From assembly GCA_901472405.1 (NCBI GenBank), contig LR590463.1, positions 4,402,001 to 4,466,000 of the forward strand: a stretch of DNA of 64,000 nucleotides. Direction: 5' to 3'. Under the pieces are notes generated by a model. The model searched no databases, was not told where the DNA came from, and worked only from the letters and a program-made list of their open reading frames with translations. Below, piece after piece: positions 46,313 through 54,371 of the stretch. Source of the DNA: Serratia rubidaea (GTDB lineage Bacteria; Pseudomonadota; Gammaproteobacteria; Enterobacterales; Enterobacteriaceae). Numbering within the stretch: the stretch's first letter is position 1; each line of letters starts with the position of its first letter. The translations under genes were made by a program, and so were the position numbers.

Positions 46313-47427
46313 GCTTGTTTCTCCAGTAAACGTTTAATACAGGTAAATACGGTCATCAGCTGCGCTTCATCAACGCTGCGCACATCCACTTCGATCTTGC
46401 CCTCGTTGGCCTTGTAGCCGCGGAAGTAAATGGCGATCTCGCCGTTCTTCAGCGCCTGCACCAGCTCCGTGGTCGAGATTGCCGATCGCGGCTTCGTCAA
46501 AGGTAATCTCCGCGCGGGCGATATCGCGGCCGGCGCTGTCCCAGACGGTTTGCGCGCTGACGCCGTGCAGCGTATTCAGGTTGGTGATAAACGCCGACAT
46601 GCGTTCAACCATCTGCGCGCCGCTGGTTTTTTCCTGCGTCAGATAACTTTCGATCGCCTGCGTCAGCCCCAGAATGCCCTCTTTGCCGACCTTTCATCGC
46701 GCGGCCGATGCCGCCGGACTGCTGTTTTACCCAGGCTACGTACTGTTTCCTGCCGATCACCAGCCCGCTGGTCGGCCCTTCGATCGCCTTCGCGCCGCTG
46801 TAGATCACCAGGTCCGCGCCCATCTGGTAGTAGCTGGTCAGATCCTCTTCGGCTGCGGCGTCGACGATCAGCGGCAGGTTATGCCGGCGCGCCACCTCGG
46901 CGGCCTGCTCGACCGACAGCATGCTCTTCTGCACGCAGTGGTGCGACTTGACGTACAGGATCGCCGCCGTCTGCGGCGTAATGCTGGCGGCAAGCTGCTG
47001 CGGCGAACACTCGTTGGCGTAGCCTGCTTCCACCACCTTGCCGCCGCCCAGGGCGACCATGGTGTCGACCGGCGCGCCGAAGTTGACGTTATGACCGCGC
47101 GGCAGCACGATCTCACGCGGTTCATTAACCGGCGCCGAGTGCAGGTTCACCAGCAGGTTGGCGTTGTCGCGCACGATCACCGCCGCCACCGACTGGGCGA
47201 TGCCGGCCGAGGCGCAGGACACCACCACCGCATCTTCCGCGTTCAGCAGTTTGGCGATATACGCGCCGGTTTTATCCACCAGGGTCTTTAATTTCAAAGT
47301 AGTGGTTCAGGCCGTAATCCACCGCATCGATCACCGTCTGGCTCGGCGTGGAGACGCCCAAAATCGTCATGCGGCCGGAGGTGTTAATCACCTGTTTTAA
47401 ATTATATTTTTCATAAATCGAAGACAT
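46309..47427 (-). CDS. dgaE: DgaE-type PLP-dependent ammonia-lyase, SelA-like (frameshifted)
   Basis: About 372 residues when repaired, EF_0838/DgaE (selA-related) family by recall. In Salmonella DgaE removes ammonia from D-glucosaminate 6-phosphate to give the 2-keto-3-deoxy acid. Fold-type I PLP enzyme; the cofactor Lys is in DLVIYSGAKAIEGPTSG. Other blocks: VVVSCASAGIAQSVAAVI, ILYVKSHHCVQKSMLSVEQ, LPLIVDAAAEED. Extra A bases near 47288, 46690 and 46485 break the frame. The ATG at 47427 lies inside the end of the amidohydrolase gene. Confidence 0.85.
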
Positions 47428-48548
47428 GAGCGGCCTTCCCTTCATCGGTTAATAGGACTTCCCCGGCCACCACCGCGGCCAGCGGAACCAGCAATTGTTC
47501 GCCCGCGGCGGACTGCCCTTCAGAATCGGCAAACACCTGCGGCCCTGACGCACCTCAAACAGGGTCAAATCGGCGTCGAAACCCGGTTTGATCTGCCCTT
47601 TACTCTGCAGGCGCAGCGCCGAAGCGGCATTTTCCGTCACGCAATGGATCACCTGCGGCAGCGTCATGCCCAGGGTGAAGAATTTGGACATCACCGTCGC
47701 CAGGCTATGCACCGGGCCAGCCATGCGGTTGCGGCAATAGATATCCGAGCTGATAGTGTGCGGCAACAGGCCCAGCGCAATCGCCTGGCGCGCCACCTCG
47801 AAGCTGAAGCTGGCGGTGCCGTGGCCGACGTCCAGCAGCACGCCGCGCTTCAGCGCGCGCTGGACCGACTCACGCAGCGTGCCCGCCGGCGTCAGAATGC
47901 GGTTCGGCTTGCCGTTATAACAGTGGGTAATGATGTCGCCGCGCGTCAGCAGGTCGGCAATCTCATCCAGATCCGGCGGGTTGTTGCCGACGTGCACCAT
48001 CAGCGGCAGCTGCTGGTTTTCCTGCTGGATCTCTTTCGCCAGCACCAGCGGTTTGATGCCGTTCGGCCCCACCACGCTGCTGCTCATCCGCGCCTTGATG
48101 CCGATGACAAAACCGCTGTGACGCTCGATGGCGCTCTTCACCCCTTGCTTGTTGATATCGCTCATATCGGCCAGTTCGTTTTGCCGCAGCAGGCCGATAC
48201 GCGAAATATTCAGGAAGGCGAAAACGTTGGTTTTGGTGCTGCGCGTCAGCGTATAGAACTCATCAATGTCGTCGCTGCCGGTACTGCCGGCGTCCACCAC
48301 CGAGGTGACGCCGCTATCAACACCGACGCGGTCCGGTTCATCGTGATAGATCGGTGAGGAGGGGTAGCAGTGCACATGGGCGTCGATCCAGCCGGCGCTC
48401 AGACGGTAGTTGCCCGCCAAATCCCAGCTGCGGCTGGCGGACATCTCCGCCGGCAGCTGGCCGACCGCGGCAATTTTGCGTCGGCGATCGCCACGTCCGT
48501 CAGGGTATCGTCCGCCAGTCTGGCGCGTCGGATTATCAGGTCATACAT
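47411..48548 (-). CDS. Amidohydrolase/deacetylase family metallohydrolase (EF_0837-like, frameshifted)
   Basis: About 379 residues when repaired. Amidohydrolase-superfamily metal site HVH in GWIDAHVHCYPSSPIY, later His residues in LMVHVGNNPPDLDE, DIITHCYNGKPNRI and LLDVGHGTASFSF, and a carboxylate in ISSDIYCRNRMAGP. The ATG at 48548 (MYDLIIRRARLADDTLTDVAI) follows GGAG; a break lies near 48475. Another near 47545 leads to a C-terminus GPQVFADSEGQ... that stops at 47411, 17 bases inside dgaE. It may remove an N-acyl group before DgaE acts; substrate unknown. Confidence 0.84.
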
Positions 48549-48647
48549 ACTTCATTACTCCTTATACCCTGCCGACCTCACGCCGCAGTACGCGCCGTGG
48601 AGGCCAGGGTATACGTTTGGTTGTCTTGCTGCGGGTACAGCCGGACG

Positions 48648-49301
48648 TCAAGCAATGGCGACCGGGAAAATCGCCCCCAGCACCATGGCGCCGAGGATCG
48701 CGCCGCCGGTGATTGGTTTACCCCAGATGTAGAACAGCAAAGCGCCAAGCAGAGAGCCGATGCCGATAGGAATCGACGCGGTCATGGCGGACAGAATAAT
48801 CAATGGCCCGAGGAAGCGGCCGGAGGAGTTGCCCGCCCCCCATCATCACGTCGGCACCGTAGGTCGAATTGCTCTGATTAATGGTGAATTTACGCGCCAG
48901 AATAATCAGATAGCCAATCGCCAGGCCGATCACCAGGCCGGTCACCAGCGATGCGGCGAAGTTGGCCACCGGGAACACGAACCCGGCCCCAGCAGCAGCG
49001 CCGGTACGCCCAGCCCCACCCCGGTCTGGATGGCGCCGCCGATATCGAGGATCCCCACCAGCGAGCCTTCGATAATGCGCGCGAACAGGAAGCTGGCGCC
49101 AAACGCCGCACCGCGCCGTAGACGCCGGTATCCATGCCGGCGCGCAGCATTGAGACAAACGCCACTTCGTTAAACGCGCCGATACCGTACAGGTAATACA
49201 TATGCGTCCCGGCAAACACGCCGGCGGACAGCAGGACCGACAAAAATCGGGAACGACCAGTCGGCATACCAGAAGCCTTTTTGTTGGACTTGTTCTTCCA
49301 T
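48648..49301 (-). CDS. Multi-pass membrane protein, DUF4311/EF_0833 family (frameshifted)
   Basis: About 218-260 residues depending on repair. The ATG at 49301 (MEEQVQQKGFWYADWSFPIFVG) begins it and the stop at 48648 follows AIFPVAIA. About six hydrophobic segments; recognisable stretches are THMYYLYGIGAFNEVAFVSMLRAGMDTGVYGA, GFVFPVANFAASLVTGLVIGLAIGYLIILARKF and GALLFYIWGKPITGGAILGAMVLG. At least four indels (near 49235, 49110, 48990, 48838). Always found beside the DUF4310 protein; together they look like the membrane part of a transporter. Family name is from recall. Confidence 0.78.
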
Positions 49302-49312
49302 CACTGCACTCC

Positions 49313-50089
49313 TTATTTACCGCTCAGGCCGTTATGAATCGCATCCAGCCAGCCGGGCACGCCGAGGCTGAACGATTTGAGCAGTTCCATATCGAAACCG
49401 CGGAAGAAGCCGCTCAGCACGAACAGCAGCACGATGGTCGCCATCATGATTTTGGTGACTTTATTCCAGCCGCTCTCTTCCACGCCCTTGCCGATCAGGA
49501 TCCCCAGCACCAGGCCCGGTACGGCGTTACCCATGATCAGCTGCGCCAGGCCGCCGAAAATGGTGCCCCAGAAGCCGGAACGTTTACCCGCGTCGATCGC
49601 CGCCAGCCAGAAGATCACCGGCATCACGGTGTTGACCAGCAGGTTGGCCGCCGGCACCAGCACCTTGATCGCCGTGACCTGCAGCGCCGCCGGCACCGCA
49701 GAGGCGGTCGAGTTCAGGAAGGCCACCACGATCATGCCGATGATGCCGCAGGCGATCGCCATTTTCTTCGGATCGTGCAGCGTTTCCGCCACGTTGCGGT
49801 TTTTGATCATCAGCGCCGCGGCGCCCCAGTTGGGAATAATGCGGTGGTCGACATCCTGCGTGAAGGCGCCGGCCGCCACGGAGGAAGCCCAGGCGTTAAA
49901 GAAGAAGCCCAGACCAAATGAGAAGTGCGAAGCCGGATCGCCCTCGCAAGAGTTCAGCTCGCCTAAGGTACGGAAAGCGCCCATTCCCTGTGTCGTCGGG
50001 GCATGGAACATACGCGCGGCGCCTGCACCGACGCCAACGCCCACCAGCCCGCCGATAATAATCGACTTAAATAAGATTATGAGAAACAT
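49313..50089 (-). CDS. Multi-pass membrane protein, DUF4310/EF_0832 family
   Basis: 258 residues, intact, from the ATG at 50089 (MFLIILFKSIIIGGLVGVGVGAGAARMFHAP). About seven membrane segments with many small residues, for example LGFFFNAWASSVAAGAF, MVVLNSTAS-like segments and ITGLVLGILIGKG-like stretches near the end. The conserved loop RTLGELNSCEGDPASHFSFG is soluble. Proposed partner of the DUF4311 protein in an uptake system. No biochemical function is known to me. Confidence 0.82.
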   Translation of the reverse strand: MFLIILFKSIIIGGLVGVGVGAGAARMFHAPTTQGMGAFRTLGELNSCEGDPASHFSFGLGFFFNAWASSVAAGAFTQDVDHRIIPNWGAAALMIKNRNVAETLHDPKKMAIACGIIGMIVVAFLNSTASAVPAALQVTAIKVLVPAANLLVNTVMPVIFWLAAIDAGKRSGFWGTIFGGLAQLIMGNAVPGLVLGILIGKGVEESGWNKVTKIMMATIVLLFVLSGFFRGFDMELLKSFSLGVPGWLDAIHNGLSGK

Positions 50090-50177
50090 CTGTTTATCTC
50101 TCCACTTATACCCGATTAATTGCAAATTAAAGCCAACAACGCCGTAACATGAATCATTCCGGGTATCTGTCAGTTTT

Positions 50178-50474
50178 TTATCTTGTAGTGAAGACCACCT
50201 TTTCAGTGTTGATGATCGTCACATTTATGGTTACTTCCAATGACACTGCATAGCTTTTTCTTTCCCGCGGCAGGAAGAAAAACAGAAACTTTTCTTTGGT
50301 GATTTTTTCTTCCGCGCTTAATACGCTGACATCCTGCGGTTCAATACGCAGCAGAATATTACTGGTGGACTTTAATACCGCGCCCTGTACGCTTGCCAAT
50401 GCGGCGGCAAAGGCCTTGGCCTTGGTGTCGCCTTTGCCCGCAACGGTGACTGAGGTGGTATATTGTTCCTTCAT
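50178..50474 (-). CDS. DUF4312/EF_0831 family protein
   Basis: 98 residues, small and soluble: KEQYTTSVTVAGKGDTKAKAFAAALASVQGAVLKSTSNILLRIEPQDVS (in two parts) and a C-terminal strand-rich end VSLEVTINVTIINTEKVVFTT. Alternating strand and helix pattern. Its start overlaps the stop of the SFCGS gene. Function unknown; conserved with DUF4310 and DUF4311 in the same order. Confidence 0.82.
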   Translation of the reverse strand: MKEQYTTSVTVAGKGDTKAKAFAAALASVQGAVLKSTSNILLRIEPQDVSVLSAEEKITKEKFLFFFLPRERKSYAVSLEVTINVTIINTEKVVFTTR

Positions 50475-50840
50475 TTATGCCGCGCCATGTTTTTTGATAT
50501 AGGCTTCCACCAGTTTCTGACCCAGCTCTTCTTTATCCATAAAGCCGAAGCCCAGTACGTTGCAGCCTTCGTTAATCGCCGTGACGCCTTCGTCAATAGA
50601 ACGCATGCCGTATTTTGCCTTATAGCCATATTTGGTCTGCGCCGTAATCGCGCCGGCGCCGCCGCTGCCGCAGAACGAAATACCCAGCTGCGCGTTTTCC
50701 GCCTTCATCACATCACCCAGCTTCATATCCGCCGCCACGCCGGGAATGACCACCGCTTTTCCGCCTGCATTTTCAACGCCCTGGCCCACTTTCTGCCCTT
50801 TCCCCAGACGGTCGCCGATCACTACGGTAATTTGACTCAT
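50475..50840 (-). CDS. SFCGS glycine-rich protein (EF_0830 family), PTS EIIB-like
   Basis: 121 residues. The namesake motif [13 protein letters not shown] (about 76-88) resembles the phosphocysteine P-loop of PTS EIIB proteins (CGxG plus small residues). N-terminal ITVVIGDRLGKGQKVGQGVENAGGKAVVIPG has a Rossmann-like strand-loop-helix; the C-terminal GFMDKEELGQKLVEAYIKKHG is helical. Overlaps the next gene by four bases. Family name is recalled; the EIIB comparison is my inference. Confidence 0.82.
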   Translation of the reverse strand: MSQITVVIGDRLGKGQKVGQGVENAGGKAVVIPGVAADMKLGDVMKAENAQLGISFCGSGGAGAITAQTKYGYKAKYGMRSIDEGVTAINEGCNVLGFGFMDKEELGQKLVEAYIKKHGAA

Positions 50841-50876
50841 GAGATATTCTCCTGATTGATAATTATTGGTAATTAA

Positions 50877-51221
50877 TTATTGGTTATTATCTTTTGCCAC
50901 TTCGAAATGCACGGAAAGCAAATAGGCTTCCTCGACGGGCAAGGTTTTTAATTGGTCCACCACCCGCTGCGCCAGCTGCATCGAGTGCGACGAAATTTCA
51001 TCAAACAGAGATTTATCCACCTCCGGCAGCGGCTCGCCGGTAATAGAGCGCAAGACCATCGCACGTACGTGCGACTCCAGCATTTGCTGCTGCACCTCAT
51101 TGGTGTAAATATTCTCTGCGTTTAACATCGCGGTAATATCCGCCAGCAGCTGAGTGGTAATTTCCGCCGCCTGCGCGATATCAACCTGTTCTGTTTTTAC
51201 CGAAGTTGCTCCTGCATTCAC
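50877..51221 (-). CDS. Stand-alone PRD-domain protein (EF_0829 family)
   Basis: 114 residues, all helical, first gene of the operon. The PRD-like core AAEITTQLLADITAMLNAENI, LESHVRAMVLRSITGEPLPEVDKSLF and the terminal YLLSVHFEVAKDN carry two conserved His (ESHVRAM and SVHFEVA) in places that fit phospho-acceptors of PRDs. It may relay or sense the phosphorylation state of the transporter. Not a DNA-binding protein by sequence. Start ATG at 51221 with a weak ribosome site. Confidence 0.78.
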   Translation of the reverse strand: MNAGATSVKTEQVDIAQAAEITTQLLADITAMLNAENIYTNEVQQQMLESHVRAMVLRSITGEPLPEVDKSLFDEISSHSMQLAQRVVDQLKTLPVEEAYLLSVHFEVAKDNNQ

Positions 51222-51349
51222 TTTTCAGTCACCCCATGGATACAGACGTTAATTATTGAGTTACAAAACGGCGCTGAATAAGCCGTTTTATCTGCTTTAT
51301 CTGATGGCTTTACCCTAACGCCGACGACATGGCTTGTGTAGCGCGTTTT

Positions 51350-51369
51350 TTTCCAGTTCAAAGTGGAAA
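51350..51369 (-). promoter_or_regulatory. Inverted repeat, possible operator of the accessory operon
   Basis: TTTCCA and TGGAAA flank eight bases (GTTCAAAG), about 130 bases upstream of the first gene. PRD activators of the MtlR type bind short inverted repeats in this kind of position, but the match to a known operator is not established. Confidence 0.35.
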
Positions 51370-51553
51370 TTGGGTGACGGATGGGGATCCATTTCGCAAA
51401 ACGCATTATTTAGCGATAAGTTAATGGAAATACAAAGAGATAACGTGCCGCCCTCGCCCGTCCGGGAAAAAATGCGGAAGAAAAGTTCGTGATCGAGATC
51501 TCTTTCTTTTCCGCGGCAAGCGCCTACTATCGGCAAGACACAATCGACATTGC

Positions 51554-51585
51554 CAACACCCCGCACCTTAAGGCGCGGGGTGTTG
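51554..51585. other. Strong hairpin upstream of rnk
   Basis: Perfect 11-bp stem CAACACCCCGC / GCGGGGTGTTG with a ten-base loop that can itself pair (CCTTAAGG). Followed on the plus strand by CTTTATG, too weak for a standard terminator. No gene runs into it from the left on that strand. Confidence 0.6.
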
Positions 51586-51699
51586 CTTTATGCCGCCTTT
51601 TTTACCATTTGGAAAAACGCCCCCACGGCGTGTTTTGATGTAGCTCCGGCGCTTGCGGCACACGGGCCGCCAGGGCGTCGGGGATAACGGGAGAGTGGA

Positions 51700-52110
51700 A
51701 TGACCAAACCAATCATTACGATTAATGAGCTGGATGCGGAACGCCTGGATGCGTTATTGGAACAGCCGGCTTTCGCCCATACCGACATTGCCGCCGCGCT
51801 TAACGACGAGCTGGATCGCGCCGAGATCCTGCCGCCGGCGCAAATCCCGGCTAATGTGGTGACGATGAACAGCATCGTTCGTTTTCGCGATCTGCACACC
51901 GGCGAGGAACACGTGCGTACGCTGGTGTACCCCGCCTCGCTCAAGGACAGCAATCAGCAGCTGTCCGTGATGGCGCCGCTGGGCGCAGCGCTGCTGGGCA
52001 TGCACGTCGGCAAACAGATTGCCTGGACGCTGCCGAACGGCGAACAGGCGAATATTGAGGTGTTGGAACTGCTGTACCAACCGGAAGCCGCCGGCGAGTA
52101 TCATCGCTAA
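51700..52110 (+). CDS. rnk: Nucleoside diphosphate kinase regulator Rnk
   Basis: GreA/GreB-like RNA polymerase-binding factor without the long coiled coil. 136 residues. N-terminal short coiled coil ([34 protein letters not shown]), C-terminal FKBP-like domain ([54 protein letters not shown], seen in parts). Start at 51700 after GGGAGAG. Single gene, convergent with the TauE/SafE gene. Confidence 0.94.
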   Translation: MTKPIITINELDAERLDALLEQPAFAHTDIAAALNDELDRAEILPPAQIPANVVTMNSIVRFRDLHTGEEHVRTLVYPASLKDSNQQLSVMAPLGAALLGMHVGKQIAWTLPNGEQANIEVLELLYQPEAAGEYHR

Positions 52111-52118
52111 GCGGCGCG

Positions 52119-52141
52119 ACGGGCGGCCCTCCGCCGCCCGT
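52119..52141. terminator. Hairpin between convergent rnk and the TauE/SafE gene
   Basis: ACGGGCGG / CCGCCCGT stem nine bases after the rnk stop and five bases past the stop of the opposite gene. No clear T-run on either side. Confidence 0.45.
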
Positions 52142-52145
52142 ACAG

Positions 52146-52928
52146 TTACAGCAGCATCGACACCAGCACCAGAACCAGCAGCCAGACATAGACCCGCGCA
52201 TGCAGCTCATCGCCCATCTTCGGCAGCGCGTAACGGGCGAACGCCATGCCCAACATGCCGGACAGCGCCAGCCAGGCCAGCATCCCCAGATTGACATAGC
52301 CCAGGTATCCCGCACCGGCGATCTTGCCATGACCCAGCCAGCCGTACATGCCGGCGCCCATCAGCGCAATGGCGATAGACAGCGGGTTGGCCGCGCTGAC
52401 GCAGTACTTCATCTCATAGCCATGCCGCCGCAGCAGCGGCACCGTCATCACGCTGCCGCCGACGCCGAGCATCGCGGCAATCACGCCGATGCCCGGCCCG
52501 CCCAGCCATAGCGTAACGGCAGACAGCGGACGCCGCGCGGTTTTCTGCAGAAAGCCTTTACGCCACACGCAATCGGCGATGGTCAGCAGCATATAGAGGA
52601 TAAACAGCAGGCGGATCAGGCCGTCCGTCAGCCGCGTGGCGATAAACGCGCCGATCAGCGCGCCGCCCGCCAGCGCGTAACACAGCGGTATGATCGTTTC
52701 CCGCCGTAAAGCGCCGCGCCGCCAGTGGCCATAGCTGGCATAGCCGGCGTTGAGAATCATCAGCGCGGTCGAGGTCGCGACGGCGATATGCATCGCCTGC
52801 CCGGGCTGCGCACCGGCGATCAGATGATAGACCAGCGGCACCACCACAAAGCCGCCGCCGAAGCCAAACAAAATGGTGCTGATGCCGGTCAGAAAACCGG
52901 CGGCCAGCAGAATAACCACGTCCGTCAT
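52146..52928 (-). CDS. TauE/SafE family sulfite/organic anion exporter
   Basis: 260 residues from the ATG at 52928 (MTDVVILLAAGFLTGISTILFGFGGGFVVVPL); a longer open frame upstream is spurious. About eight membrane segments in two repeats, each starting with a Gly-rich motif: GFGGGFVVVPLV (about 22-33) and LGVGGSVMTVPLLRRHG (about 150-166). Substrate unknown. Transcribed divergently from an AraC-family gene that may regulate it. Confidence 0.88.
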   Translation of the reverse strand: MTDVVILLAAGFLTGISTILFGFGGGFVVVPLVYHLIAGAQPGQAMHIAVATSTALMILNAGYASYGHWRRGALRRETIIPLCYALAGGALIGAFIATRLTDGLIRLLFILYMLLTIADCVWRKGFLQKTARRPLSAVTLWLGGPGIGVIAAMLGVGGSVMTVPLLRRHGYEMKYCVSAANPLSIAIALMGAGMYGWLGHGKIAGAGYLGYVNLGMLAWLALSGMLGMAFARYALPKMGDELHARVYVWLLVLVLVSMLL

Positions 52929-53039
52929 AACCCATGCCCTGCCAGAAAAGAGGGCGACAGGATAAAGCGAACGCCGCTGGCTTGCATACGCCGTTATGCC
53001 AACTATCATTGCATTTCGGCCAACCTTACCGGCACCCCG

Positions 53040-53818
53040 ATGCACAATGTTCCGATCGACGACGTCGACCACCTGGCGCGCCCGGTCATCGCCTCGCCAG
53101 GCACTATCCGCCAGGCTATCTGCTGCGATGCACAGCCACCGCCGCGCCCAGCTGCTGTACGGCGCGACGGCGTCATGCACGTCACGACGCAGCAGGGCAA
53201 CTGGCTGGTGCCGCCGCAGCGGGCGGTCTGGCTGCCGCCCGGCATGCGCATCAGGTGACGATGGTGGGCGTGACCACCACAGTCTGTATCTCGAACCGGC
53301 GGCGCTGCCGGAAGCGGTACGCACCGCCCCTGCCGGGTGGTCAGCGTCTCGCCGCTGATGCGCCAGCTGTTGATCGCCGCCGTGGAGATGCCGCTCGAAT
53401 ACGCGCAGCACGGGCGCGACGGCGCGCTGATCGCACTGCTGCTGCATGAGATCGCACGCATGCCGCGCTGCCGCTGCATATTCCGCTGCCGGCGGATGCG
53501 CGGCTGCATGCGCTGTGCCACGCATTTTTACAGCGGCCGGATATTCATCTGCCGCCGCAGCAGTGGGCCGCCCGGCTGTATATGAGCCTGCGCAGTTTCA
53601 GCCGTTTTTTTCAGCGCCAGACCGGCATGCCGTTTTCACAGTGGCGGCAACGGGCAGCGGTGGTATGGGCGCTGGCGCGGCTGGCCGCCGGCGACAGCGT
53701 CACGCAGATTGCGCTGGAGCTGGGTTATGAGAATAGCGCGGCGTTTTCCGCCATGTTTCGTCGGGTGCTGGGGCAGACGCCCTCCAGCTTTTTGCAGGAC
53801 GGGGAGATGGCGCGATAA
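53040..53818 (+). CDS. AraC-family transcriptional regulator, NimR/YeaM-like (multiple frameshifts)
   Basis: About 260 residues when repaired. Segments in different frames line up as one protein: MHNVPIDDVDHLARPVIA, RHYPPGYLLR, MHSHRRAQLLYGAT (cupin N-terminal domain), GVMHVTTQQGNWLVPPQRAVWLPPGM, HQVTMVGV, VVSVSPLMRQLLIAAVEMPLEYAQHGRDGALIALLLHEI, and the C-terminal double HTH (MSLRSFSRFFQRQTGMPFSQWRQRAAVVWALARLAAG and IALELGYENSAAFSAMFRRVLGQTPSSF). At least five indels (about 53098, 53125, 53165, 53250, 53285, 53460). So many that decay cannot be excluded, but the same error pattern is seen in core genes. Divergent to the exporter. Confidence 0.75.
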
Positions 53819-53845
53819 GCGGCGGGAGAACCGCCGCCACGGCGC

Positions 53846-54232
53846 TTAGCGGTACTTTTGGTGGTAGGTGTCGCGGGTGGTTTTAAACGCTTGCGCCTGC
53901 TGCTTCGCCTCGGCCAGTTTGCCCTGATTAGCCAGCGCCAGCGAGGCGTCGATCTGGCCGATCAGCGTATCCAGACCGTGACGGAAGTCCTTCATTTCCG
54001 GGCTGTCCGGCGCTTTATCTTCCAGCTTGGGCGGCGTGCCCTGCTTGGCGTCCTGCGCAGCAGCACGCATGTTTTGCAGACTTTGTTTGAAACTGTCGGC
54101 GGAATCGGTTTTTAACGCGGTTTTATAGTTGCCGGCGATGATATCCATATTCTCATCGAGATCGGCCGCCATCGCCAGCGAACTGGCGCCCAGCAGCGCC
54201 AACGCCGCCAGCGCTTTGAGTTTATTGTTCAT
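53846..54232 (-). CDS. cybC: Soluble cytochrome b562
   Basis: Periplasmic four-helix haem b protein of unknown electron partner. 128 residues from the ATG at 54232 (GGAAGGTGAG upstream). Signal peptide 1-22 (cut after LAMA). In the mature form the axial ligands are Met7 (ADLDENM) and the His of TRDTYHQKYR at the end. The block TPPKLEDKAPDSPEMKDFRHG is nearly identical to E. coli. No CxxCH, as expected for a b-type. Confidence 0.93.
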   Translation of the reverse strand: MNNKLKALAALALLGASSLAMAADLDENMDIIAGNYKTALKTDSADSFKQSLQNMRAAAQDAKQGTPPKLEDKAPDSPEMKDFRHGLDTLIGQIDASLALANQGKLAEAKQQAQAFKTTRDTYHQKYR

Positions 54233-54338
54233 GCTCACCTTCCGTTATTGTTTTAATTAACCGCTAATTAACATAGGCGGCATGCGCACAAAGCGAAACG
54301 AAGATTTGTAAGGAAGGTTAAAGGCGGGAACGGCAATG

Positions 54339-54361
54339 CTGGCCGGCGTTGCGCCGGCCAG
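54339..54361 (-). terminator. Hairpin past the tldE stop
   Basis: Perfect 10-bp stem CTGGCCGGCG / CGCCGGCCAG with a three-base loop, 11 bases past the tldE stop on the minus strand. The following sequence is not T-rich. Confidence 0.5.
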
Positions 54362-54371
54362 CTGATACAGG

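Larger units (their letters stand above)
51222..51699. other. Divergent control region between the accessory operon and rnk
   Basis: 478 bases without a convincing gene. It contains an inverted repeat at 51350-51369 and a strong hairpin at 51554-51585 (listed separately). AT-rich minus-strand stretches (TTAACTTATCGCTAAATAATGCG, 51399-51421) are the likeliest promoter for the operon. rnk transcription starts somewhere in the right half. Confidence 0.55.

Noticed and set aside
52146..53525. A 459-residue frame extending the exporter gene across the AraC gene
   Set aside because: The added N-terminal part is an antisense frame of the AraC coding region in GC-rich DNA; family homology begins at 52928.
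53040..53818. Truly decayed AraC pseudogene
   Set aside because: Break density is high, but the same kind of indels occur in essential genes of this window, so decay cannot be claimed from this sequence.
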